Assembly (NCBI GenBank): GCA_017562135.1
Contig: QEYB01001019.1
Coordinates: forward strand, 62,001-126,000
Reading direction: 5' to 3'
DNA length: 64,000 nt
From: Dipylidium caninum
Lineage: Eukaryota > Platyhelminthes > Cestoda > Cyclophyllidea > Dipylidiidae
The translations under genes were made by a program, and so were the position numbers. The notes beneath the pieces are model-generated. The model saw only the letters and a list, made by a program, of their open reading frames with translations. It searched no databases and was not told where the DNA came from. Below are positions 11,798 to 23,100 of this stretch, in pieces (positions within the stretch are counted from its first letter, which is position 1; every line of letters starts with the position of its first letter).

Positions 11798-14548
11798 TCT
11801 CTGTCTCTTCTCTTATTTTTCGATGTTCTTTTAATTCTTCTTCCTCTGTTTCCTTTTCATCTACTTTTTCTCGTTCCTCGGTCTTCTTCAACCTCCTCGT
11901 TCCTGAGTTCGTGTATTTTCCCCTTCTCATTGAATCCCCTCTGTGTATTGACTTTCTCGTGTTTCCTTAATTATTGAGTAAATTGGCATCGTTTAAAATG
12001 TCTCTTTGAGGAAATGGCTTCTTTGCCCTGCTCTCCTATTGGAGGGTAGATCATCTCAATTTGCTTTTCCTTTCGTGTGATGAATACTTCGTCTAATGGA
12101 AGGGGGATTTCATCTTCCACTGACATCATAATTTCGGCTTTGACTAACGATCAATCCAATTTCATCTTCTTCCAAGGCTTAAGTTATCCTCAGTTTGTCA
12201 ATTGCAATGGCGGCAGATTGTAGGGTTTTACCCTTAATCTGAAAATAGTCTGCCGACGAACTCACACAATATTTCTCTGGACGCGCGTAATGGCCTCGCA
12301 AGGCAGCCACCTCGACGCACTCGATCTCCTTTTAGCCAAGTCACTTGTTCGATTGAAAAAGACTTTCGTTATATCCAAAATATTCAACTGAGAATGCCTA
12401 AATGGGCACGGTGGCCTCGTGCATTCTTAACATCCAACACAGACTGTGGCAGTCAGCACCATTTTTAAAGGGTATTCAGGCAAATAACCTGGTCCCATTT
12501 GATCTACCATCACCCGACTACATGGAGCTGAGTAACGCCGGTCCAGTGACGCAGTAGCGCACACTTGAGAATCGAAAGCAGGGCACTTATCGCCTTTGAG
12601 TTGTCTCTAAAGTGTGGAATCTCGGGCTTTTCGAAGGTGGCGCTTTCACGTCTGTCGTCGCAGCGCTGAGGCCTGATACTTGCGCTGCTAATGCGGAGAC
12701 GGCGAGCCAGGTTTGCTAGGGCCCAGCCTACGTTTCGCATTCTCATCCTCTCTCGTGCGCATTTCCTCCTGCTCGGGTAGCAGCGCATTGCTATGAACAC
12801 GGGTGTAAATGTTTCTCTTCAATGGGCAGTCCACAAGTGGCGAGAAACACAAAATAGCCTTAATAAAGCCATTTCTCCTGCTCATATACTCCTTGGTGAC
12901 ACTTTTTAACAACCACATGGTAGGTCTTTACGGAGGATGATGTTTACCTGATATGAGCTCTAGTTTTTTCATTAGTTAGCTCACCCTAAAGAAACCACCT
13001 TGGTGTAATGCAATGTTACCTTGACTGAACCGCGGTCCGGTCTGCCAGGCGTAAAGTGGAGGCTGCCTTATCGAAAGCGCCCTAAATTGTAGAGTGAAAT
13101 GAACTTAATGGACCAGAGGTTCGTCAAGCGTGCCTTTCCGCCTACACATGCACACCACTTCCGCCCGGGAACAACAGGAGGCGTTGGCTGGGACAAGAGG
13201 CTGTTATCCGCCGAGAGCCCGGAACGTAGCGTCGCTTATCAAAAGAAGGGTCTTCTCTTTTGGATGCAGACAATGTATTATCTCTTCAGCCTTTCCGTCT
13301 CTTGTGTAGGTGATTTAAAAATTCAGAAGCATTGAGACACTTTTAAGTGAGAAGGAAGCTTATGCTTCGTCAGCATTGCCTACGCAAGCTTGACTTCTGG
13401 AGGCTTTTTGGCAGAGAAGGCTTTTTTGCCTGCAACGCCACTTAAACCGTATACTAATAAGAAATGTCTTTGAATTAGCATATACCAAGTGTTGGGTGAT
13501 TGCTCATCACCCAACTCATCATCAAGTGTTTTTCCACGAGCAAAGCAAGCCGCATTAAGGAATTTTCACTTTGTCTTTCTAGCCTACATATTTGAGGGAA
13601 GAATAATGAACAATTTGTTGCCGAGGCCTTCGAGATGATTAGTCCATTGACTGCCAAAAATGTGACAAGTTATGCCGTGGACGCGTATTTGTGATGACGT
13701 GAGAAGCTGGCAGGTGAAAGCCACGAAGATCTTAGTTCACTTCTGAGGCGTCATTATTTGCTCTTACTAATGCCTTCAATGCCACTCTCAAGGGTCAAGT
13801 GGAGGTCAGCTTGATTTTGAAAATGTGAAGATAAACAACCCCCTTCGAATTTGTTAAGGGTGGACATCATAGGCGGTCAGAGAGGCAACGTTTGTCCACT
13901 TGGCTAAGTAAAATAAAGTGGGTAGGAGAAACCCTTTTAAAGTCGAATTAAAGTAAACTGCTCCTCGATAATAATTGGAAGTATGTTATAAACATCCCTG
14001 CACCTTGGCCACGAAGGAGAAGATAAACAAAAGACGACTGATGTACATAAGATAAAAGACAAGTTTACAAAAACGGGAATGTAATGAATGGGAGGAAGAT
14101 ATACAAAAAAAGACAGGTGATAAGGGAGTATCGTCGAGGAAAGAAGACATAAAATCTAAAATCTCCCAATGATTAGCGCAATGAGGAGACACCAGAATCC
14201 CATTAAGTTACAAGGCGATTAGAAAAGCTGTAAAGGCAGCACCTCGGAAGCAAAGCAGGAAAAAGATAGAAAGTGCGCAGTGTGGACGGATGGCGAAAAG
14301 GCTTTCTCGAGGTCCAGAAAGAAAATAAAAACGCAAAAGGAAGTTACGACGTATCGACGTCAAAGTAAAAAATTTGAGGGGGGTCGGCAAAGCAGTGCGG
14401 GAGAGAGAGACAAAAATAGCTGAGAACGAAATGCATGAAGGTCGGGAAAGAGTGCACACGGAGGAGAAAAAGACGATGATGACGGAAAGAAGAAAATGGA
14501 AAGGAAGAATAAGGGGGAGAAGAGAGTACAGAGATAAAGGAGAGCAAA
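11798..14548. other. Spacer between the inverted arms
   Basis: About 2.75 kb of non-repeated, AT-richer sequence forming the loop of the palindrome. Both edges are pyrimidine-rich, read 3' of each PNP gene, but are not homologous to each other. No gene, transposon or structural RNA was recognised; open frames are short. Confidence 0.65.
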
Positions 14549-14549
14549 T

Positions 14550-15581
14550 TTACATCAGTTGGAGGAGTCTGGTGACGAAAGACTTCATAACCTCGGCACG
14601 CATTGCACTGGTTTGGAGGACCTCCTCGTGTGTACAGACTGCTTCACTGTTCTCATCCAAATCTATCTTGTTGGTGATGAGGGAGACGGCGAAGACTTTC
14701 ATACCAGCATGTTTGGCCACAATGGTCTCGTGGGCCGTGCTCATTCCCACCGCATCGGCGCCAATCAACCTGACGAAACGCGACTCAGCAATCGTCTCGT
14801 AGGTGGGTCCCATCTCGGCCAGGTAGACGCCCTCTCGCACGATGTCCTCGATGCCCAACTCCTTCGCCACCGTCTTGGCCAGGTTACGCAGCTCGCGTGT
14901 GTAGATATCGTTGAGGTGTGGAAAACGCGGTCCGAAGCTGGCGACGAGGACGAGGACGAGGACAAGAACGAGGACGAGGACGAGAACGAGAACGAGGACG
15001 AGGACGAGGAGGAGGAGGAGGAGGAAGAAGAAGAGGCGAGAGTTAGACGAAACAGAGGAGCGGACGAGGTAGGCGAGAAGTTGGACATCTTACCGGTCAT
15101 CATTCGGTTCCGACGAGTGGGTTGAGACCCGTCAGGGCCAACAGGCTGATGTGGTCCTTGATGATCATGAGATCGCCCACCTTGTAGTCGGGGTTGAGGC
15201 CACCCGCGGCGTTGGTGACAATGAGGGTGTCCACTCCGAGCAGTCGCATCACCCTCACCGGAAGCGTGACCTGAGACGCATGTCTGCACTTGGGTCTCGT
15301 CTTACCTGTGGCATGCGGTAGCCCTCGTAGGGGTGGAAGCGGCCCTGCATGACGATGACGCGCTTGTCGCCCAGTTTGCCCAACACGAAGTTGCCGGCAT
15401 GACCGACCACGGTGCTCTTGGGGAACTGTTTGATCTGCGAGTACTTCACGATAACTGGCTCGACCACGACGTCGGCCAGAGTGCCCAGTCCGGAGCCGCA
15501 GATGATGCCAACCTGTGGGGTCTCGCGCACCCTCGACTTGATGTAGTCAGCGACAGCCTTCGCGTCTTCGTAGGAGCCCAT
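14550..15581 (-). pseudogene. Purine nucleoside phosphorylase copy C, single frameshift
   Basis: Mirror twin of copy B. Exons are 15581-15306, 15270-15094 and 14937-14550, with introns of 35 and 156 nt. Exons 1 and 3 encode the same residues as B, including all active-site positions. Exon 2 has one extra base at about 15,107-15,110, where B reads GGGCCG and C reads GGAACCG on the coding strand. Translation would stop at a TGA within exon 2 near residue 149, losing exon 3 with E198, N240 and H254. The stop codon is TAA rather than the TGA of B. Intron 2 is expanded by GACGAG-type repeats. It could be a very recent null copy, a polymorphism, or a sequence error in an otherwise functional gene. 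Confidence 0.85.
14940..15055 (-). repeat. Expanded CTCGTC/CCTCGTC repeat in PNP C intron 2
   Basis: The minus-strand tract is built of TCGTCC and CTC units and makes this intron 156 nt, against 116 nt in twin gene B. It is the main length difference between the two genes. Confidence 0.75.
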
Positions 15582-15663
15582 GTGGCAGCCAACTGGTCAC
15601 ACGCCCTGCACACGCGCACTTTTGTCGCCCTCCTCCACGCCACCGCCAGTCGCAGCGGTGGCG

Positions 15664-15709
<46 letters not shown>
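15664..15709 (-). repeat. (CAACAG)n repeat upstream of PNP C
   Basis: Mirror of 10,683-10,723 and one hexamer longer, ending about 80 nt upstream of the PNP C start codon. Confidence 0.85.
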
Positions 15710-15719
15710 ATACTGCAAT

Positions 15720-18700
15720 CGGCGTGGTGCGCGCGTGGCGGCGGTAGAGCGACAGACCACACGCCAGTTGCGCCAGATGGAGTGCCCGACTGGGTGGAGG
15801 TGAGTGGATGGCGCAAGAGGTGGAGACCACGACGACGATGACCACGAGGTGAAGGCTGCAGCCACTCCACACAGCGTCGGTGGCAGGCGAAACCGTGGGC
15901 AGCACCACTCTCCGTCGAGTGGATGAGCGCCTGCTGGCATGTTGTTGACACACCCTCGTGTCGTCACTCACTCCGTTCTGCGTTGCATGCCTGTCAGGTG
16001 GTGAGCATTCAGTTCCCGACTTTGCATCAGAGGCGACATTGCAAGGCAGGCGGAAAGGCGAATGAGAGAGGAGGAATGAGTGCGGTTGCGAGGATAGGAG
16101 AAGAGGAGGCAGGAGTGTGGCACCGCCTCATGTCATCGTGTCAGGCGACTTGCTGACGTGTTGACGCCCTCGCGAGCTTAGTCCACAGGCGTGTGGTGCG
16201 AATACGTGCTCTCGTGCTCTGGTGCTCTCTTTAGACAAAGGCCTCGAAGTGGACACGTGGGTTCGTGTGGGTGCACAGTGTTATGGAAACTCGGTTGAAC
16301 AAAGAGCCCTTCGGATGCGCTCTTTAACCGCACACACGCACACTCGAGTGGAAGCGTGAGAGGCCTCACCGTGCTGCACGAGCCTCGCTCGCAAGGCAGA
16401 CGGAGGAAGTGTTTTCTCCTCTACGTGAGTGACGAGTTGTCGGCTACGACGCAGTCTGTCGGTGGTGATGACGGTGGCGTTGGAAACAGCGCGGTAGCGT
16501 GTGCGATAAAATACGGTGTACTGAAATGTCACCAGTGACAAAGTGGCATCTGATGGAAGCCAGTATATACACGACTTGTCGAAACTCGTCTTGGCACCAC
16601 GACGTTGTGTGTCTAACCGGCTCAACAAGCTTCCACTCTCGACACTCTCCTCTCCTCCCCCCTTAATCACTCTCATCCACAGTGTGTCCCGACGGTGTTT
16701 ATGGCGTCCGCAGACCACCTCGACATCGACCTCGACCTCGACCTGGACATCGACGTCAGCGTCGGTGTCGATGCAGACGCCAAACTTACATTCTGTGATT
16801 ACATGTAAACCACCACCTATGATGCGAGAAGTGGCATTAGACAATACCCATCAAGGGAGTTCACTTACTGTTCGTAGATTTTATGGTTTTGAACACCGAA
16901 CGACACAAAGCCCTTCGACATGGGGACGAGTGTGCGTCACCGGATTATCAGATTGGCGAGTAAAGGCCACTCCCGCCGTCATCGAGTCGGTAGTAGACAG
17001 TGACCGTGGAATCTCTGCTTCTCATTGGTTCCGGGAGCTTTTGCCACCGCATAAAGCACTGCACGCCAACGTGCCCGTTGCCCGCCCATGTTTGTCCGCC
17101 TGTGTGACGCGCTTCCCCAGAACAAATGATTTACCGCATTCTCGGTGTTGCCAACGTTGTCCGGTTGTGTGAGTGTGATTGTGGGAGCAGGCAAGGAGGG
17201 ATGTATTTCAATAGACTCCCTTGACGCGAAGTGTTCTGCGACCTGCTGAAAGGGGACTAGCTTTTCAGTGGGGAAAATAGGTGTTGGGTGAAGCAGACGT
17301 CGCGCCTAAGACCCGCTATGCACGCGCCCTCCACCGTCCAGTCTGGGACGTGGTGCACTTGGTCTCGGCGGTGTGGTCACCTCCCATTCGCACCAATCCA
17401 GTCTTCCTCAACTTGGATGTACGCCGTTAAATGCTCCATCTGCATCGGAGAAGGGAACCACTGTGGCGGGTTGCAGTGGTTGTTCGGACAGACGGGTGTG
17501 CAACGTGGCCCAGGTGGTGGACTCGAGACGCGACTTGGTCGAGTGGAAGGGAACTTGAGAGAATACACACTCGCACCCACATCCCCTCTCCCCCCTCTCC
17601 CCCCTCCAACGTCCTCAACCCGCCCATTCTCCGCTTCAAAGCGAGTTGAGTCATGTGGTTTTCGTCTGTCCCCATGTCTCTTGCGGTTTTGCCTGTGACT
17701 GGCACAATGGAGGCGGTGCTTTCGCCATTCGTCTCGGGTGCTTATCGCGAGCCCATGTCCACTGCCGACTCTTCGTTGAGCAAGACGGCAGAGTTATGCC
17801 TTCCACGTCCTTATGACATGGCCCAATGCACGCCTCCTCTAATTTGCTCGCATTCTACCAACTCTCACACCCTTTCGCGTCCAAAGTGACATTATAAGCG
17901 AGTGTGGAGCACGGGGGCCTGTGAACGCTGTCACGGTCACGGATTGCGTCAGACTGGTGTGATCGGAGTGGCGAGGTCAACGTGTCTGCATTGCGAGATT
18001 GCAACAGCGGCGGTGTCTCTTCACCTAACCCACTCTTTCGTCTTCGTCTTCGCTTCCACCTTTTCTTCTTCTCCTTCCACCACGCCTGCATCACTTGCTT
18101 CCTACTGCTGAGTTCCTCATTCTTGGCAATGCTTTCCACTGTGTCGATCGCGTTAAAGGAGGGGAGTCGAGGTGCGCAGTGGCAATGGCTGCGGATGTCG
18201 TACGAACCTGCACCGGTGTGTCGAACATCAGGCTACGTGGCGGTGACTATGAAAATGCTTACGCTCATGCGTGTGCTTGAGAGGGCGAGAGTGGAATTAG
18301 CGTCAAGAGGGTCGACACTCGCACACACAGCGCTGAGGAGAAACGACGTGGGCACTTTCTCTAACCAGGCGCCTCAATGGGTTGTGGAGGTGGCTAACTT
18401 CCACTTCTCAGTCTAGGTTTCATGCACCTGGCTGCCTCCGTCTCTGCAGCGCCATTGCGCAGTATTTTGGTAGTGGCCAAAGGCTGCGTCCTTGTTCGCC
18501 ACATTTCGCGTCACGATTGTGTGGAAGTCAAGTTTAATTTAGCGCTTTTGTGCAGCCACGTAGAACAACACCTGGTATTCTGCAATTAGTCTCAAATAAT
18601 GCACCACAAGTTGCAAGGAAATTCCTTTCGAAGCAGTTGATACGAGTGTGTTGGCAGAGAGAGCAGTGGACAAACACTGTGATAGCGGCATGGCTTATGC

Positions 18701-19130
18701 GATGTGGCTGGCAGGCACTTGACCACCCTTCGTGGACACGTGGAACTGCCTGAAGCTTGACGAGCAGGGACAGTGTTCAACGCGAACTGCCTCCTCCTTC
18801 CCCAACTGCTTCTTGCCCCCACATCCTTCTTCCCTTCGCTTCCCCTTTTCTCTCCTCTCCCTTCCTCTCCTTTCTTCCCCCCTCTTCCCACCAACTCCAC
18901 GACCACTTCCACTTCCACCTCCTCGTCTTCGACCTCGGTGCTGTGATATGACTGCCAACATCTCACCGACGTCACACGCACGTCCACCCCAGCTGACGAA
19001 TGAAGACCCGCAATTACCCACGCGATACAGTCGACTCTGAAGGTGCTCGCAGTGCCCCATATCCAAGCATCAGCAGCAGATGGGTGCCATTCTTGTACAT
19101 GGTGATGGCTTAGAACTAGACTGATGCCAG
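15720..19130. other. Intergenic, between PNP C and D (right arm)
   Basis: Mirror of 7.4-10.7 kb with many indels. No gene recognised. It contains the hexamer tract at 16,716-16,757 and pyrimidine-rich segments near 17.6 and 18.8 kb. Confidence 0.6.
16716..16757 (-). repeat. Imperfect GAGGTC hexamer repeat, right arm
   Basis: Reads GACCTC/GACATC on the plus strand; inverted counterpart of the tract at 9,622-9,675. Confidence 0.7.
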
Positions 19131-19199
19131 CAGACAGGATTTGTTGCAACATCCATAGTTACACACTGGTACAAACAATGCCCCGGAGCGTACTCCCCA

Positions 19200-20111
19200 C
19201 TACATTCTCTCCACCAACTTTGTCACAAAGGTCTTCATGGTTTCTGCCCGCCGTGCACTGGTTTCGAGGACTTCCTCATGATTGCATACCGTCTCACTGT
19301 CCTGATCCATTACTACCTTGTTGGTGATGAGTGACATGGCAAAGACCTTCATTCCCGCGTGCTTTGCAACTGTCGTCTCGTGTACGGTGCTCATTCCGAC
19401 AGCATCTGCGCCGATAATGCAGAGAAAACGCGCCTCAGCTGGCGTCTCATATGAAGGGCCCATCTGAGTAACGTAAACCCCTTCTTTCATGATTCCACCA
19501 ATATTCAGTTCCACGGCCAGTGCCTTTGCCAACTCGCGAAGTTCCCTCGTGTAAATGTTTGTTACTGCGGGGAAACGCGGACCGAATCTGGAGAGTGTGA
19601 AAGTGCCTCAATGTGTTCCACTTACTTGTCGTCATTCGGTCCCACGAGTGGATTCTTGCCTGTCATACTAGGCAAGCCAATGTGGTCCTTGATGATCATT
19701 ATGTCTCCCACGTTGAAGTCGGGGTTCAGTCCGCCGGCAGCATTGGTCACGATGAGAGTCTCCACACCGAGCAGTTTCATGACTCGAACGGGCAGGGTGA
19801 CCTGACACCTGAGAATACATTACTCGTCAATGTACCTGCGACATTTCATAGCCCTCGTAGGGATGGAAGCGGCCCTGCATGACAGCAACGTTTTTGCCAC
19901 CAAGCTTGCCAAAGACGAAGTTGCCAGCATGGCCAACAACGGTGCTCTTCGGAAATTCTTTAATATCCTCGTACTTGATAACAGTGCTTTCGGTCACAGC
20001 CTCAGCCAGCGTTCCGAGACCGGAACCACAGATTATGCCGATGGTTGGCAGTTGGTGAACCCTCTTTTTAATGTAAGAGGCAACGGACTCGGCACTGTTG
20101 TACGAACCCAT
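19200..20111 (-). CDS. PNP: Purine nucleoside phosphorylase copy D, intact
   Basis: Same reaction and pathway as copy B. Exons are 20111-19836, 19801-19626 and 19587-19200, with introns of 34 and 38 nt, encoding 279 residues. It keeps GSGLG (29-33), H61, R81/H83/Y85 in [20 protein letters not shown] with Y197/E198, GMST, SLITNK with N240, and H254 in CNHEE, so it should be active. It is the mirror partner of frame-broken copy A and clearly diverged from B/C throughout, so two PNP lineages exist per arm. The start codon is followed by GSYNSAES, parallel to GSYEDAKA of B. The AATAAA found after A reads AACAAA here. The 5' leader is homologous to that of copies A and G. Confidence 0.96.
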
Positions 20112-20199
20112 GCGGAACGCACCAATCGCCAATTTGAATGTTGCGAAGACGTCGACCTTTACTCCAAGGTCGGCGCGTGAACCATTTCAACAATTTTAT

Positions 20200-23100
20200 T
20201 TCGCCCCTCAACTGAGGTTATGCGCACTTTCCACGTCAACTCGTGAAGTGCTGTAGACTTGAGTTTTGCAAAGTCAGTCTTACGCTTGTACAATTTTGGT
20301 ATAAGTTTGAGGTCTAATTGTAAGATTGTGGTGTGAAGTTGCGAATTGGAAGGTGCTTACCAAAAGGTAGACGTGTTGTGGCAGGAACTGTCCCAGTTAT
20401 TTGGTTAATGTGTTCTTCCTGCATTTTGATATGTCTGTGGCTACAACGAGAGTCGGAGGAAAAGTGGGACGAACAATTTGTCCTCCCCAATGTGTTCATT
20501 TCATCACCTGGGAGCGTCCCGAAAGGCAAAACTACCTGAGAGAATGGGGAGATATGGTGACAAGGAGCACTTAAGAATGCAGTGTACACTCGGAGTCGTG
20601 AAAGCCGTTTGGTAGCATTACTGATGACTGAACTCCGTGAGTGCTTTCGGACAGAATCCGCCCAACCGCACATATTTGCAGATTAATCACACTGATTTAA
20701 TGAGCAAAGAAAAGATCGGTGCTGCGGTCAGATGGATATACTGCCTACTGAGAAGTGATCCGTGGCTTGGCAGGCAGTCGCAGTGGCCAATGCGTGTTTG
20801 ATTATTTCTGGTGATATTAACAGACACTGCTGAATGCTACAGTCCGGCTAGTTGATTTGCGCACCTATCGCATTGTCTCTGTGGGCGGGAAACTGAATCC
20901 AACAACCATGGAGATGTAACCGACGGTGGGGAATGCATATTGCCTGTCTGGAATGCAAAAGTTCATTACCACCGACTCACTCTTGCACGTGCCTATGTTA
21001 GCCCTGCTACGTGATGAATTCTAAAACGCTGTTGTGTGATGTCTCGTGTTGTAGAAAAGTTTTTATGTCACGGAGAGCTAGATTTACAGAGTGCTAAACA
21101 AGACAACAATTTTCTAACGAGAAGAAATTAATGTGTGTGATGGGCAATACATCACTTGCGGATGAACCACCTTTTTTGCCATTTGCCCTTGTGAATGCGC
21201 AGAACACTACCTCGCCTCCGACCTGGCTTTGAATTGTTCTTTTTGTTCTCCCAGAGGACTCGAAATGAGATGGCGGTGGGCGGTGAGTGGTGGTTGGTTG
21301 ATAGCGTGTGTGTTTTCGTGTGGATTGCTCCGCAGCTCACCTGTGACAGTCCGATTGCCGCGACGCCCACATTCGCTGATGTACGCTTTGATTTTGGGAA
21401 TTCGGATTCAGCGATCCTTCCTTCTTTCTCACCTCCACCATTAGCTGCATATTTCTCGTTGTCGCCCTCGCGTGGTTGTGAGTTTGGTTTGCAGTGAATG
21501 AATGTTCGTGAGTGGCTTGATTGCAGACGTCCTTCTTGGCTACCTGTGAAGAAGAATGTGGTAGAATGCACGAGGACTATATACGGAGGAGATGAGTTGG
21601 GCGAGGCCAAAGAATGCAACGGGCATCATGGTGCGAAAGCGCTACCGCTTCTTCCAGTTGGCTGGAAGCTTCAAAGGCGTCTGATAGATCAGTATGTTTT
21701 ATTGTCGCACCTACTTATGTACTTGCATTGTGGTGATCATATTTTGGCCACGTCTATTGCTGTAGTTTAAGGTTAAGGAGTTGTGCACTGTGAAAAGCGT
21801 AGGATTCATTTGTAAACTGGACACTTTGGCATCAAATTCACTGCTAGAGTTTGTGCTTTACTTTTGGTCATTTATAAACAAATCACACGTTTGCAATTGT
21901 TTTTTGATTGGCCAAACTGGAAGTCAATGGTTATCTTTAGAAGCAATAAACTGAGGATTACTTTGGGTGGCGTGAAGGATTTTTGCATTGTGTATTTGTC
22001 AGTGATCAGAGTGATTGTCAGTTGTAGTGAGTAGATGGGGACATCTTTAAGACGGAGATTGGGGGTTGGAGGGTGGTTATCTTGCCCACTAGAATTCCTG
22101 TAGGTGGATGTGTGTGAGCGAGAAGTGGATATCAAGTGTGGTTGGCGAAGTCGAACGTGGAGACTTGTGGAAGACTGCGTGGTAGTGTGTGTGTGGCGCA
22201 GTCGATGAGTACTGGTAGGAGGTGAATAGTGGGTTTGTGTGTGGTTTCGCCTCGAATAGCGTGCGGCGAATATCGTGGGCGACACGACCTGCCATGGGAA
22301 GGGGAATAAGGGTATGGGACGGCGTCGCGTCCGAAGTGTACCAGTATATCGAAAGAGATCGTGGAGGCATTTATGTAAGTGGTTAAGTGGTTAAGTGGTT
22401 AAGGACTCTTTGGAGGGACTGACGAACCTGACTGAGGTTGTTTAGACTTTATTATTTTTCAAGTGATGAAATTTTTGCCGGAGCACTGGGTTAGCGTGTT
22501 TTGTTGAACAACTGGCACCACTGGCGAACACGGTTGATGGAGTTGCCAAAAGCAGTTGATTTAAGCAGATGTGCAATTTCGGCAGGTTGAGGTGTGTTTT
22601 CGTCCACTCCAGGGTAACAAATATATGGGTGAGGTTAGAGGGAGGTGGTAATGAGGGTGACTGAGAGGTGGTTGTATTGGTGGATGGGTCGAACGTGGTT
22701 GCCACTAGGAAGAGCCGAGGGAAGTGTTTTGTTGTCTAATGACAGAAAAGAGGAAGTTGTATGGGAGTGATTGAGTGATGGGTAGACTGATGTGTGCAAC
22801 AACTGCCCAGTAGACAGCTGAATTGTTTTTAGTTGAGGACACAAGGGTAATTGGTTGGTATTGGAGCAAGGTAAAGTGCACATCTTCATAGGTATGTAGA
22901 AGTTGGCAGCACGAAATGGACATGCGATGTATCTGCCTCTTGCGTTGTTTTGCAGAGTCTCTGCGGGAGCTTAGGCGGGAGAGACGTCAAGAGTAGACTC
23001 ATTTGTGCAGTTGACTGAAACCTGATAGGCAGTGAGGTCGGTTGTGGAGTTGTTTTGTAGTTGGCTGTCGGGGCTATGTCAATGGGGCGTTTGGCAGATA

